A stretch of 64,000 nucleotides of DNA from Pseudomonas capeferrum (GCF_013523055.1 NZ_JAAMQM010000005.1:124001-188000), one strand, 5' to 3'. Positions 53,345 to 62,890 are shown, counted from the stretch's first letter. Notes: a model not told the origin generated them from the sequence alone. Made by a program: numbers and translations.

Positions 53345-54786
53345 TGCGCCTGTCTGAACTCAAGGATGCCGGACGTCGACCGAGCGTCCCCCTTACCGTG
53401 ACCTTGGCCGATGCTGCCGGCAGTGCCGACCTGCAACTGCTCAGCCTGCTGCGCGTGCTGCCGGGGCAGCGCTATGTCGGTGCAGGTGTCTGGCGCGGCA
53501 GGCCGGTACTGGCCAAGCTGCTGGTGGGGGCGAGTGCCGCCCGGCACTTCCAGCGCGAACTGGATGGCGCGCGACTCATGGCCAGCGCTGGCCTGGTCAC
53601 CCCGCAATTGCTGGCCGATGGTCTCAAGGAAGGCGAGGGCGGCTGGCTGCTCTTCGAATACCTGGAAAATGCCGAGAGCCTGGGCGATGCCTGGGCAGGG
53701 GTCGAAACCCTGGCTCCGCTGGCCGATGAACAGCAGCGTGTGTTGGGTGAAGCCTTGGCGGCCGTGGCGCAGATGCATGCCAAGGGGCTTTGGCAGGATG
53801 ACCTGCACCTCGACAACCTGCTACGCCACGAGGGTCGGCTCTACCTGATCGACGGTGGCGGCATCAAGGCCGAGACCTTGGGGCAGAACCTGTCGCGCCA
53901 GCGCGTGCTGGAAAACCTTGGGGTGTTCTTCGCGCAATTGCCCAAGCGGCTCGAGCCTTTCATCGAAGAGCTGCTGGTGCACTACCTGCTGGCCAATGCC
54001 GAACATGCCTTGCCATTGGAAGCCTTGCAGAAACAGATCGTCAAAGTCCGCGCCTGGCGCCTGAAGGATTACCTGGAGAAGGCCGGGCGCGACTGCACCC
54101 TGTTCAGCGTCGAGCGCAGCCTGTCCGGCCTGCGCGCGATCCGGCGCAAGGAAGTCGATGCGCTGGCGGCGGTGCTGGAACAAGCCGACGCCCTGATCGA
54201 CAAGGGCCACCTGTACAAGACCGGCGGCGCCGCGAGCGTTGCGCGGGTCGAGATACAGGGTAGAGCGCTCGTGCTCAAGCGCTACAACATCAAGAACACC
54301 GCGCACTGGTTCAAGCGCTTCTGGCGACCGAGCCGGGCCTGGCATTCCTGGATCGAGGGGCTTCGCCTGGAGTTTCTGGGGATCGCGACCCCACGGCCGT
54401 TGGCCGTCCTGGAGCAGCGTGTGATGGGCCTGCGCAGTCGCGCCTATTTGGTCACCGAATACGCCGATGGCCCGGACTTGATCGAGAGCTTCGCGCCCTA
54501 CATCGACAGCGGCAACGTACCCGAGGAACAGTTGCAGGCTCTGATAGCGTTGTTGGAGCAGCTGATCCGCGAGCGCATCAGTCATGGCGACATGAAAGGC
54601 CACAACCTGTTCTGGCAGCAAGAGCAATGGTCGCTGATCGACCTGGATGCGATGTGCCAGCATGCCACCCAGCTCAGCTTCGCCTCCGCCTTCGCCCGCG
54701 ATCGGGCTCGACTGTTGCGCAACTGGCCAAGCGGCAGCGCCCTGTATCAACTTCTGGATCAACGATTGCCGCGGCTCACCGAGTAG
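53344..54786 (+). CDS. Tandem kinase-fold protein ending the LPS core operon
   Basis: A 480-residue protein with two kinase-like halves. Half one (about residues 40-230) has RPVLAKLLVGASAARHFQRE and the loop LWQDDLHLDNLLRHEGRLYL with IDGGG. Half two (about 285-475) has GRALVLKRYNIKNTAHWFKR and ISHGDMKGHNLFWQQEQWSL with IDLDAM. It corresponds to PA5006 by position. Both halves keep the Asp of the catalytic loop, suggesting two phosphotransfer sites or one active and one regulatory. It overlaps the previous gene (TGATG). Confidence 0.82.
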   Translation: MRLSELKDAGRRPSVPLTVTLADAAGSADLQLLSLLRVLPGQRYVGAGVWRGRPVLAKLLVGASAARHFQRELDGARLMASAGLVTPQLLADGLKEGEGGWLLFEYLENAESLGDAWAGVETLAPLADEQQRVLGEALAAVAQMHAKGLWQDDLHLDNLLRHEGRLYLIDGGGIKAETLGQNLSRQRVLENLGVFFAQLPKRLEPFIEELLVHYLLANAEHALPLEALQKQIVKVRAWRLKDYLEKAGRDCTLFSVERSLSGLRAIRRKEVDALAAVLEQADALIDKGHLYKTGGAASVARVEIQGRALVLKRYNIKNTAHWFKRFWRPSRAWHSWIEGLRLEFLGIATPRPLAVLEQRVMGLRSRAYLVTEYADGPDLIESFAPYIDSGNVPEEQLQALIALLEQLIRERISHGDMKGHNLFWQQEQWSLIDLDAMCQHATQLSFASAFARDRARLLRNWPSGSALYQLLDQRLPRLTE

Positions 54787-55156
54787 GCTGCCGGCAGTTC
54801 CAGCCAATCGCTGCTGCGACCGGTCTGTCGCACTTGCACCCGCCACTGCTGGCGGAACTGCTCCAGGGTCAGGATACCCGGCGCGGCGGCGCGCTCGATG
54901 GCGATAGCCAGATCCTGCAGGGTTCGCCATGGAGGCTGACCTGGCCGTTCGCGGGCAGGGTAAACAGGGCAGTGCCGGTCAGCCGCTCGCTGGCCAGATC
55001 CATCAGGCTGCGTCCGTCGATCCTCCAATCGTGGGTATGCGCGTGTTCGGAAGGCAAAAGGCCAACCAGGCACTGTCTAGTGCTTCTTCAAGGCGAGGCG
55101 GTTGCAGCAGGGCTTGGATGCGCATCCAGTGCGCTGAGGCGTTGCAGCGGGGTCAT
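54759..55156 (-). pseudogene. Frameshifted small gene of unknown function, four fragments in order
   Basis: From the ATG at 55156 (good RBS on minus, GAGGAGCC) the reading is MTPLQRLSALDA. It then continues in other frames: RIQALLQPPRLEEALDSAWL, then SEHAHTHDWRIDGRSLMDLA with SERLTGTALFTLPANGQVSL, then RTLQDLAIAIERAAAPGILT with LEQFRQQWRVQVRQ to the stop at 54759. The fragments are collinear and protein-like, so one gene of about 130 codons appears to have suffered about three indels. The first indel looks like loss of two bases in a GCGCGC tract. It converges on the kinase gene. No family recognised. Confidence 0.6.
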
Positions 55157-55290
55157 GGTGTGGCTCCTCTAGAACGGAAGCCACGCATGCTGACGGGGGT
55201 GTACCTGCCCAGGCGGTAACCGGTTAATTCACCTCCGGCGTCGCGGCCCGAGTACCAGCAGGCCTGGCATCGACGCTTGTCGCAGCCTGT

Positions 55291-56001
55291 TCAGAGCCCG
55301 TAGCCAGGGTCCTTGCGGCGCCGCCATCGTTGTAGGCGCTGCTCCAGCTGCAAGGGGCTGTCGAGCTCTTGGCGACGGGCCTGGCTGAACAGGATCAAGG
55401 CCAGCTCCGCGGTTACCTGAGCATCGGCGCTGGCATGGTGACGTGCCTGCACGTCCAGGCCGAAGTGGGCGATCCAGTCATCGAGACCTGCCTCCCGCAG
55501 CACTACACCGGGATTGAGCAACGGCGCCAGCTCGGCAACGTCGATGAACAGGTGCTGGAGGCGATAGCCGAGGCTCGCCTTGAGCGATCGCGCCAGCATT
55601 CGCTGGTCGAACGGGGCGTGGAACGCCAGGATCGGGCTGTCGCCGATGAACTCCATCAGGTCCAGCAGCGCCTGCGCCGGATCACAGCCCGCAGCCAGGG
55701 CGCTGGGGCCCAGACCGTGGATAAGCACACTGGGGTTGGTCTTCTGGCTCGGACGATAGAGCGTGCGCTCGAACTGCTGGCGGAAGTCGATGGCAGCGTC
55801 TTCGATCGCCACGGCACCGATGGACAGCACCTGGTCGCGATTGACGTTGAGGCCGCTGGTTTCCAGGTCCAGCACAACCCAGCGCTGAGCACGCAGCGAG
55901 TGCTCGTTCAAGGGGGCCGGACCGGGCAGGCGAGCCAGGCGTTCGCGGTGCGCGTCAGCCAGTGGCAAGGCGCTGGGGCGCAGCCAGTCGAACAGTCTCA
56001 T
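55291..56001 (-). CDS. DnaQ-like 3'-5' exonuclease
   Basis: A 236-residue DEDDh exonuclease: WVVLDLETSGLNVNRDQVLS (ExoI, Asp-Glu), AFHAPFDQRMLARSL (ExoII, Asp) and HHASADAQVTAELALIL (ExoIIIh, His and Asp). It resembles DNA polymerase III epsilon, but stands alone beside a CBS/nucleotidyltransferase gene it overlaps by four bases. This two-gene unit is common in gamma-proteobacteria. Substrate unknown. Confidence 0.88.
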   Translation of the reverse strand: MRLFDWLRPSALPLADAHRERLARLPGPAPLNEHSLRAQRWVVLDLETSGLNVNRDQVLSIGAVAIEDAAIDFRQQFERTLYRPSQKTNPSVLIHGLGPSALAAGCDPAQALLDLMEFIGDSPILAFHAPFDQRMLARSLKASLGYRLQHLFIDVAELAPLLNPGVVLREAGLDDWIAHFGLDVQARHHASADAQVTAELALILFSQARRQELDSPLQLEQRLQRWRRRKDPGYGL

Positions 56002-57935
56002 AGCTGGTACCGCAGGGCCAGGCTGCTTTGCAGGCGTTGGGCCTGACGCAAGGATTCGCGCAGGATGCGCCGGTCCAGATGATTGAGGCTGTCAGGGTCG
56101 ACCCGGTTGGAGTAGGGCAGGTTGTCACGAGTCTGGCGCTGGTGCTGCTGCATGCGGGTCTGCTGGATGAAGTGATAAGCCTCTTCGAAGGCGGCCCCGT
56201 CGAGCGGGTCGATGACCGCCTTGGCCACCAGTTGGCGCAGACGCTCGAGGGTGTTGCTGGCGCCGATGCCGTTGGCCAGGGCGAGCAGTCGAGCACCATC
56301 GACGAAGGGCGTCAGGCCCTGGACCTTGAGGTCCAGGGTCGCTGCCTTGTCAGTGCCCTGGCGGGTCAGTACGAACTCGCGGAAGCGTCCCACGGGTGGC
56401 CGCTGGCGCAAGGCGTTCTCGGCCATCATGCGTTGGAAGAGACGGTTGCCCGCGACCTGCTCCAGAATCTGTCGGCGCAACTGCTCGCAGGCCTGCTCGT
56501 CACCCCAGACCACGCGCAAGTCGAAATAGATGCTGGAGCCGAGCAGGTTTTCCGGGGTCGCTTCGCGCACGAAGGCCGCGAAACGGCGGGCCCACTCTAC
56601 CCGTGACAGGCACAGCTCAGGGTTTCCGGCCATGATGTTGCCGTTGCACAGGCTGAATCCGCATTGGGCCAGGCACTGATTGATGTAGTGCGCCAGCGGC
56701 AGCAGGCGTTCGCGGATGGCGTCGGCCTCGGTCGCATCCTGTGCCTCGAACAGAATGCCATTGTCCTGATCGGTATGCAGGGTTTGCTCGCGGCGACCTT
56801 CGCTGCCGAAGCACATCCAGCTGAACCGGATGCCTGGGTCGCCTCGCTCGGTCAGCGCCAGTTCGATCACCCGGCTCACGGTATGGTCGTTGAGCAAGGT
56901 GATGATCTGAGTGATCTGCGTGGAGGAGGCACCGTGGGCCAGCATGCGATCGACCAATTGACCGATTTCTCCACGCAGCGAAACCAGCGTGTCCAGGCGT
57001 GGCGCATGCCGAATGGTACGTGCCAGGTGCACCAGGTCGACCCGCTGCAGGGAGAACAGGTCGCGTTCGGATACCACGCCGCACAGGCGCTGGTTCTCCA
57101 CCAGGCAGACATGTGCGATATGCCGCTCTGTCATGGCCATGGCGCCGTCGAAGGCAGTGGCGGTGGGACCGAGGAAAAACGGCGAAGCGGTCATGTGGCG
57201 ACTGACGGGGGCGGTCAGCTCGGCGCTGGGGTCAGCCACTACCTCTCGCAGGTCGCGCAAGGTGAAGATGCCGATCGGGAAGCGTTGCCCATCGACGATG
57301 ACGATACTGCCGACCTGCTGTTCATGCATCTGCCGCACGGCATCGCGCAAGGGCGTATCAGGGCCGCAGGCCACGGGGTGGCGCATGGCCAGTTCCCCTA
57401 GGGGAGTATTCAACGAATACTGGGTGCCGAGGGTTTCCGCGGCGCGTCGCTGGACCTGCTGGTTGACTTGGTCGAGCAGGCTGCTCACCCCGCGCAAGGC
57501 AAAATCGCGAAAGGCGTCCGACATCGAGAACACGCGGATGAAGGCTGCCTTGTTCAATCGCAGGCAGAAGGTGTCTTCGCCAGCCAGGTGTTCGGTACGC
57601 GTGGCGCGTTCGCCGAGCAGCGCGGCGAGAGGAAAACACTCGCCTCCGGTGATTTCGAACGTGGTCTCGATGCCCGTTCCGGCTACAGGCTGACGCTCGC
57701 CTACCACACGGCCTTGCTTGACGATGAAGAAGTGCTCGACGGGGCCATCGACGGGCTTGATGATGCTCTCACCGGCGGCATAGAAACGCAGCTGACATTC
57801 TTCCACCAGATAGGCGAGATGGCTCTGCTCCATCTGGTTGAAGGGAGGGAAGCGTTGCAGAAAGTGCAGGGTCCCCTGGATATTCTGCAAGACGGCTGTC
57901 TTGCCTGCCTGGGTGTAGGCATCCTTTTTGCTCAT
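55998..57935 (-). CDS. Cyclic-nucleotide-binding/CBS/DUF294 nucleotidyltransferase-like protein
   Basis: A 645-residue multidomain protein. A cNMP-binding-like domain (about 20-140; FNQMEQSHLAYLVEECQLRF) is followed by two CBS domains (about 170-290; VGSIVIVDGQRFPIGIFTLR; HVCLVENQRLCGVVSERDLF). A DUF294 nucleotidyltransferase domain follows (FSWMCFGSEGRREQTLHTDQ with DNGI), then a helical C-terminal domain. GSEGR...TDQDN retains the metal-binding acidic pair. A signalling role is expected, with the downstream exonuclease as partner. Start at 57935. Confidence 0.88.
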   Translation of the reverse strand: MSKKDAYTQAGKTAVLQNIQGTLHFLQRFPPFNQMEQSHLAYLVEECQLRFYAAGESIIKPVDGPVEHFFIVKQGRVVGERQPVAGTGIETTFEITGGECFPLAALLGERATRTEHLAGEDTFCLRLNKAAFIRVFSMSDAFRDFALRGVSSLLDQVNQQVQRRAAETLGTQYSLNTPLGELAMRHPVACGPDTPLRDAVRQMHEQQVGSIVIVDGQRFPIGIFTLRDLREVVADPSAELTAPVSRHMTASPFFLGPTATAFDGAMAMTERHIAHVCLVENQRLCGVVSERDLFSLQRVDLVHLARTIRHAPRLDTLVSLRGEIGQLVDRMLAHGASSTQITQIITLLNDHTVSRVIELALTERGDPGIRFSWMCFGSEGRREQTLHTDQDNGILFEAQDATEADAIRERLLPLAHYINQCLAQCGFSLCNGNIMAGNPELCLSRVEWARRFAAFVREATPENLLGSSIYFDLRVVWGDEQACEQLRRQILEQVAGNRLFQRMMAENALRQRPPVGRFREFVLTRQGTDKAATLDLKVQGLTPFVDGARLLALANGIGASNTLERLRQLVAKAVIDPLDGAAFEEAYHFIQQTRMQQHQRQTRDNLPYSNRVDPDSLNHLDRRILRESLRQAQRLQSSLALRYQL

Positions 57936-58157
57936 GGAACTACCGCATGTAGGTGTCTGCCTCGTTGCACGCAGACCTTGTTGTTCTAGAACGTCATGGT
58001 CGACTGCCCCGGGGGCACTGCCCATTGGACGTAAGTCTAAAAAGGACGTGACAGCTGAACGGAATGATCTAGTGTCAAATAGCCGACGAAAGGCGATTTG
58101 CATGTTGTCGTTTTGCGGTCTGAACTTGATTCAAGGTGTTTTTTTGACGAGATAACC

Positions 58158-58604
58158 ATGTCAGAGCATGACGACATCCTCAGTGAGGCCGAGCGTGAAG
58201 CATTGGCCGCCCTGAGCGCCCCATCGACGCAGGGGCAGAGGGTATTGGTGGTAGACGACAATGCAGTCAACCGTGAGGCCTTGTGCCTTTATTTGTCCAG
58301 CAAGGGTCTGGACTGCGTGGCCGCCGAAGGTGCGCAGGCGGCGCTCGCTCGGCTGCGCAAAGACCCTGGCATCGGGGTGATGATCACCGACTTGCGCATG
58401 GTTCCCGAGGATGGCCTGGAATTGATCCGCCAGATTCGCGTGTCGGAGCGTGCCGCGCTGTCGATCATCGTGGTATCGGGCGACACCGATGTGAAGGAAG
58501 CGGTGGACGTCATGCACCTGGGCGTGGTCGATTTCCTGCTCAAGCCGGTCGACCTGGGCAAGCTGCTGGAACTGGTGCGCAAGGAGCTCGGCATCTCCGG
58601 CTGA
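58158..58604 (+). CDS. Stand-alone response regulator receiver protein
   Basis: A 148-residue protein with an acidic N-terminal extension (SEHDDILSEAEREALAAL) and one REC domain. RVLVVDDNAVNREALCLYLS carries the acidic pair, GVMITDLRMVPEDG the phosphoacceptor Asp (about residue 80), and VVDFLLKPVD the conserved Lys. No output domain is attached. It is divergent from the CBS/DUF294 gene. No histidine kinase lies nearby. Confidence 0.9.
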   Translation: MSEHDDILSEAEREALAALSAPSTQGQRVLVVDDNAVNREALCLYLSSKGLDCVAAEGAQAALARLRKDPGIGVMITDLRMVPEDGLELIRQIRVSERAALSIIVVSGDTDVKEAVDVMHLGVVDFLLKPVDLGKLLELVRKELGISG

Positions 58605-58610
58605 AACGTC

Positions 58611-58647
58611 ACGGGGGCAGGCTCTCCAGAGGAGAGCCTGCCCCCGT
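58611..58647. terminator. Perfect 17-bp inverted repeat between convergent genes
   Basis: ACGGGGGCAGGCTCTCC, loop AGA, then GGAGAGCCTGCCCCCGT. It sits between the response regulator and glcB stops and probably terminates both, although no T run follows. Confidence 0.7.
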
Positions 58648-58664
58648 GATACCGCATCGCTCGC

Positions 58665-60842
58665 TTACAGGCCGTTGCGGGCCTTGAACTCGCGACGACG
58701 GCGATGCAGGACCGGTTCGGTGTAGCCGTTCGGCTGCTTCGCCCCTTCGATGACCAACTCGACCGCCGCCTGGAAGGCGATGTTGTCGTCGAAATCGGCC
58801 GTTAGCGGGCGGTACAGCGGGTCGTTGGCATTCTGCCGATCGACTACCGCAGCCATGCGCTTGAGGCTTTCCATGACCTGGGCTTCGCTGACCACGCCAT
58901 GGCGCAGCCAGTTGGCCAGCAGCTGGCTGGAAATGCGCAGGGTCGCGCGGTCTTCCATGAGGCCGACGTCATTGATGTCGGGCACCTTGGAGCAACCCAC
59001 GCCTTGGTCGATCCAACGGACCACGTAGCCAAGGATGCCCTGGGCGTTGTTGTCCAGCTCGTTGCGGATTTCTTCTTCGGACCAGTTGGTGTCCGCCGCC
59101 AGCGGGATGGTCAGGATGTCATCGACCGATGCCGGAGCGCGCTTGGCCAGTTCGACCTGACGCGCCTGCACGTCGACCTTGTGGTAGTGCAGGGCGTGCA
59201 GGGTAGCGGCGGTCGGCGAGGGCACCCAGGCCGTGTTGGCGCCGGCCAGCGGATGAGCGATCTTCTGCTCGAGCATGGCGGACATCAGGTCAGGCATGGC
59301 CCACATGCCTTTGCCGATCTGGGCGCGGCCTTGCAGGCCGGTGGCCAGGCCGACATCCACGTTGTTGTTCTCGTAGGCGCCGATCCATTTCTCGTTCTTC
59401 ATGGCGCCCTTGCGTACCACGGGGCCGGCTTCCATGGAGGTATGGATCTCGTCACCCGTGCGGTCGAGGAAGCCGGTGTTGATGAACACCACGCGCTCGG
59501 CGGCTGCCTGGATACAAGCCTTGAGGTTGACGGTAGTGCGACGTTCCTCGTCCATGATGCCGACCTTGAGCGTATTACGCGGCAGGCCCAGCACCTCTTC
59601 GACGCGCCCGAACAGCTCGTTGGTGAACGCTGCTTCTTCCGGGCCATGCATCTTCGGCTTGACGATGTAGACCGAACCGCTGCGGCTGTTCCGGCGGGTG
59701 CCGTTGCCCTTCAGGTCATGGACCGCCGCCAGGTTGGTGACCAGGGCATCGAGGATGCCTTCGGGTACTTCGTTGCCGTTCTTGTCGAGGATGGCGTCGA
59801 TGGTCATCAGGTGACCCACGTTACGCACGAAGAGCAGCGAACGGCCATGCAGTGCGAGCGAACCGCCATTGGGCGCGGCATATTCGCGGTCCGGGTTCAT
59901 GGTGCGGGTGAAGGACTTGCCGCCCTTGCTGACCTGCTCGGCGAGATCGCCCTTCATCAGGCCCAGCCAGTTGCGGTAGACGACCACCTTGTCATCGGCA
60001 TCCACGGCCGCGACCGAATCCTCGCAGTCCATGATGGTGGTGAGCGCGGACTCCATGAGGATGTCCTTCACGCCAGCGGCATCGGTACTGCCGACTGGAG
60101 TACTGGCGTCGATCTGGATCTCGAAGTGCAGGCCGTTGTTCTTCAGAAGGATGGCGGTAGGAGACGCGGCATCGCCCTGGAAGCCAAGCAGTTGCGCGTC
60201 ATCACGCAGGCCGCTGTTGCTGCCGTCCTTGAGCGCGACCAGCAACTTGCCGTCCTGGAGGCGGTAGGCGGTGGCATCGACGTGCGAACCGGCGGCCAGG
60301 GGAGCGGACTCGTCAAGGAAGGCGCGGGCGAAGGCAATCACCTTGTCGCCGCGAACCTTGTTGTAGCCTTGGCCTTTCTCGGCGCCGTCCTGCTCGCTGA
60401 TGGCATCGGTGCCGTACAGGGCGTCGTACAGGGAACCCCAGCGGGCATTGGAGGCGTTCAGGGCGAAGCGGGCATTCATTACCGGCACGACCAGCTGGGG
60501 GCCGGCCATGCGTGCGATCTCTTCATCGACGTTCTGGGTCGTGGCCTGGAAATCCGCGGCTTGTGGCAGCAGGTAACCGATCTCTTGAAGGAATGCCTTG
60601 TAAGCGGTCGCGTCATGGGCCTGGCCGCTACGGGCCTGGTGCCAGGCATCGATACGGACTTGCAGCTCGTCGCGCTTGGCCAGCAGTGCTTTGTTCTTGG
60701 GAGCGAGGTCATCGATGATCTTTTCCGCACCGGCCCAGAAATCCTCGGCGGTGATGCCGGTCCCTGGAATGGCTTCGTCGTTGACGAAGTCGTACAGGAC
60801 CTTGGCGACCTGAAGGCCACCGACTTGAACGTGTTCAGTCAT
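58665..60842 (-). CDS. glcB: Malate synthase G
   Basis: A 725-residue monomeric malate synthase of the glyoxylate pathway. Segments recognised include [20 protein letters not shown] (active-site Asp/Glu), [40 protein letters not shown] and [19 protein letters not shown]. It condenses glyoxylate with acetyl-CoA. The ATG at 60842 follows GAGG. It is alone, not with glcDEF. Confidence 0.97.
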   Translation of the reverse strand: MTEHVQVGGLQVAKVLYDFVNDEAIPGTGITAEDFWAGAEKIIDDLAPKNKALLAKRDELQVRIDAWHQARSGQAHDATAYKAFLQEIGYLLPQAADFQATTQNVDEEIARMAGPQLVVPVMNARFALNASNARWGSLYDALYGTDAISEQDGAEKGQGYNKVRGDKVIAFARAFLDESAPLAAGSHVDATAYRLQDGKLLVALKDGSNSGLRDDAQLLGFQGDAASPTAILLKNNGLHFEIQIDASTPVGSTDAAGVKDILMESALTTIMDCEDSVAAVDADDKVVVYRNWLGLMKGDLAEQVSKGGKSFTRTMNPDREYAAPNGGSLALHGRSLLFVRNVGHLMTIDAILDKNGNEVPEGILDALVTNLAAVHDLKGNGTRRNSRSGSVYIVKPKMHGPEEAAFTNELFGRVEEVLGLPRNTLKVGIMDEERRTTVNLKACIQAAAERVVFINTGFLDRTGDEIHTSMEAGPVVRKGAMKNEKWIGAYENNNVDVGLATGLQGRAQIGKGMWAMPDLMSAMLEQKIAHPLAGANTAWVPSPTAATLHALHYHKVDVQARQVELAKRAPASVDDILTIPLAADTNWSEEEIRNELDNNAQGILGYVVRWIDQGVGCSKVPDINDVGLMEDRATLRISSQLLANWLRHGVVSEAQVMESLKRMAAVVDRQNANDPLYRPLTADFDDNIAFQAAVELVIEGAKQPNGYTEPVLHRRRREFKARNGL

Positions 60843-61268
60843 TGCTTGCCTCACTCTGCTCAGCTGTTTCGCTCTTCTGTATTTAGCCTGTAGCGCTTCT
60901 CTAAATACGTTTCCAGCCGTTCTCCCAAGCGGCTTGCCGCGGCCCGGCAGACTGGATGCGTATTTTCACAGGCGCCATGGCAGACATCCAAACGACGTTT
61001 TGTAGTCCGCGCTGCTGAATACTACATGATGTGCTGCGCGTGTGAACCTTAGACTAAAAGCGTCGTTGCGCGACCCTTTGGTCGCATGGGGTCACGTCGT
61101 GAGGGGTTATGTTCGCAAAAAAACGATGGATTGTTCCAGATAAATCTTGAAACAGTACACGATTAGTCATGTGGAGCACCCTGCGGCAGGTTGCCGCGCC
61201 TTGCCTATACTTCCTCGACACCGAACAGTCCTGCCGTTTCGACGGCCCAGCAGCGGAGGAATGGCCCT
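60843..61268. promoter_or_regulatory. glcB/ACT-protein divergent region
   Basis: 426 bp without a gene. It contains the dyad at 61001-61026. An AT-rich stretch at about 61110-61170 (AAAAAAACGATGGATTG) may hold a promoter. No RNA gene seen. Confidence 0.45.
61001..61026. promoter_or_regulatory. Dyad upstream of glcB
   Basis: TGTAGT and ACTACA, 14 bases apart, lie about 160 bp upstream of the glcB start. The half-sites equal those of the aceE palindromes, but the spacing differs. Confidence 0.35.
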
Positions 61269-61787
61269 GTGGATCATCTCGTACTGACAGTGATCGCGCC
61301 CGACAAGGCAGGTCAGGTCGAACGTATCGCCAAGTGCATAACCGAGCACAAGGGAAATTGGCTGGAAAGTCGCATGCTGCGAATGGCGGGCCAGTTCGCG
61401 GGCATTCTGCGGGTAGCGGTGCCGGCCGAGACCCACGCGCAGCTGGTGGCGGCATTGGAAGCGCTGGCCAGCGCAGATATCCGCATCCTCATCGCGGAAA
61501 GCGGGGTGGAGCCTTCGTGTAACTGGAAATCCATCGCCATGGAACTGGTGGGCAATGACCGTCCAGGCATTGTCCGTGACATCACTCGCCTGTTGGCGGA
61601 CATGGGTGTCAACCTCGAACATTTCAGCAGTGAGGTCAGGCCGGCGCCCATGAGCAGTGAACAGTTGTTCCATGCGGACGCGGTGCTCGCGTTACCGCTC
61701 AGCCTGACCTTGGAGGATTTGCAGGGGCGTCTGGAGAGCCTGGCGGATGACTTGATGGTAGAACTCGCACTGCGTTCGGAGGAATAG
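61269..61787 (+). CDS. ACT-domain protein, GcvR-like
   Basis: A 172-residue protein with two ACT domains: DHLVLTVIAPDKAGQVERIA at the N-terminus and IAMELVGNDRPGIVRDITRL from about residue 95. It resembles the glycine cleavage system repressor GcvR, which acts by binding GcvA rather than DNA. The GTG start at 61269 is supported by GGAGG nine bases upstream; the earlier ATG at 61191 extends without homology. Glycine sensing is inference. Confidence 0.85.
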   Translation: MDHLVLTVIAPDKAGQVERIAKCITEHKGNWLESRMLRMAGQFAGILRVAVPAETHAQLVAALEALASADIRILIAESGVEPSCNWKSIAMELVGNDRPGIVRDITRLLADMGVNLEHFSSEVRPAPMSSEQLFHADAVLALPLSLTLEDLQGRLESLADDLMVELALRSEE

Positions 61788-61817
61788 CGAGTTATCCAGT
61801 TTTTAAGGGGCCCCGCC

Positions 61818-62005
61818 TGTGGATAACCTGGGGAGGCAACCCGCCAAGCCACGTCTTGCGTGGCTTGCAGAGATATGATCAAAAAATGATCAAAATACCT
61901 TGGCTTGTGCACAAAGAACGGGGATGAGGATGTGGATAACCTTGGGAGAGGTTGCCGCAGGCCTCGAATCTAAAGGCCTGCAGGATGTTGATCAAGATTT
62001 GATCA
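61818..62005. repeat. 113-bp imperfect tandem repeat with DnaA boxes, hairpins and TGATCAA pairs
   Basis: Two units start at 61818 and 61931. Each begins with a perfect DnaA box (TGTGGATAA, the reverse of TTATCCACA) followed by CCT and GGGAG. A hairpin follows (AAGCCACG/CGTGGCTT at 61846-61866; GCAGGCCT/AGGCCTGC at 61957-61981). At offset 58 in each unit stand two TGATCAA motifs 11 bp apart (61876 and 61887; 61989 and 62000). A weaker TTATCCAGT lies at 61792. The last TGATCA overlaps the rarD stop. Confidence 0.85.
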
Positions 62006-62890
62006 AGGCTTTTGGCGTAACTTGAGCCAGATATCGACGCTGTACAAGGCCAAGCCACCCCAGATGAACATGAACGCGATCAGGGTACTGGAGGACAGGT
62101 GTTCCCCAAACAACAGGATCGCTTCCAGCAAGACCAGCGTGGGCGCCACGTACTGCAAGAAGCCCAGTGTGGTGTAAGGCAAGTGCCTGGCGGCGGCATT
62201 GAAGCAGACCAGCGGAACCAGGGTTACCGGACCTGCCGCGATCAGCCACAGCGCTTGCGAACTGGTATAGAAGGCCGGTTGGACACTTTCCACGCTCGGG
62301 TGCAGGGCCAGCCAGCCGAGTGCCAGCGGCACCAGCATCCAGGTTTCCATTACCAAGCCGGGCAATGCAGCCACGGGTGCCTTCTTGCGGATCAAGCCGT
62401 AGAAGCCGAAGGTCAGTGCCAGGACCAGGGAAACCCAGGGCAGGCTGCCCACTTGCCATACCTGTTGCGCCACGCCCGCCGCGGCCAGCGCGACGGCCAC
62501 CCATTGCAGGCGGCGCAAGCGCTCGCCCAGCAGGAGCATGCCGAGCAGGACGTTGATCAGCGGATTGATGTAGTAGCCCAGGCTGGCCTCAAGCATGCGG
62601 TCATTGTTCACGGCCCAGACATACGTAAGCCAGTTGCCCGCGATCAGGGTTCCACTCAAGGCCAGGATGCCCAGTCGGCCCGGGTTGTCGCGCAGCTCGC
62701 GCCACCAGCCTGGATGCTTCCAGAACAGCAGCAGTACCGAGCCGAACAGCGCAGACCAGAGCACCCGATGGACAATGATTTCTACAGCCGGGACGCTTTG
62801 AATTGCCTTGAAGTAAAGGGGGAAAAGCCCCCAGATGATGTAGGCGCTGAGGCCCAGGATGTACCCGCGTCGCGGGTTTGCAGCGTGCAT
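62003..62890 (-). CDS. rarD: RarD-type EamA transporter
   Basis: A 295-residue inner-membrane protein with about ten hydrophobic helices, starting GYILGLSAYIIWGLFPLYFK and including SLGYYINPLINVLLGMLLLG. These are hallmarks of RarD (chloramphenicol-sensitivity protein) in the drug/metabolite transporter superfamily. Substrate unknown. Its stop codon lies inside the last TGATCA of the tandem repeat. Confidence 0.92.
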   Translation of the reverse strand: MHAANPRRGYILGLSAYIIWGLFPLYFKAIQSVPAVEIIVHRVLWSALFGSVLLLFWKHPGWWRELRDNPGRLGILALSGTLIAGNWLTYVWAVNNDRMLEASLGYYINPLINVLLGMLLLGERLRRLQWVAVALAAAGVAQQVWQVGSLPWVSLVLALTFGFYGLIRKKAPVAALPGLVMETWMLVPLALGWLALHPSVESVQPAFYTSSQALWLIAAGPVTLVPLVCFNAAARHLPYTTLGFLQYVAPTLVLLEAILLFGEHLSSSTLIAFMFIWGGLALYSVDIWLKLRQKP

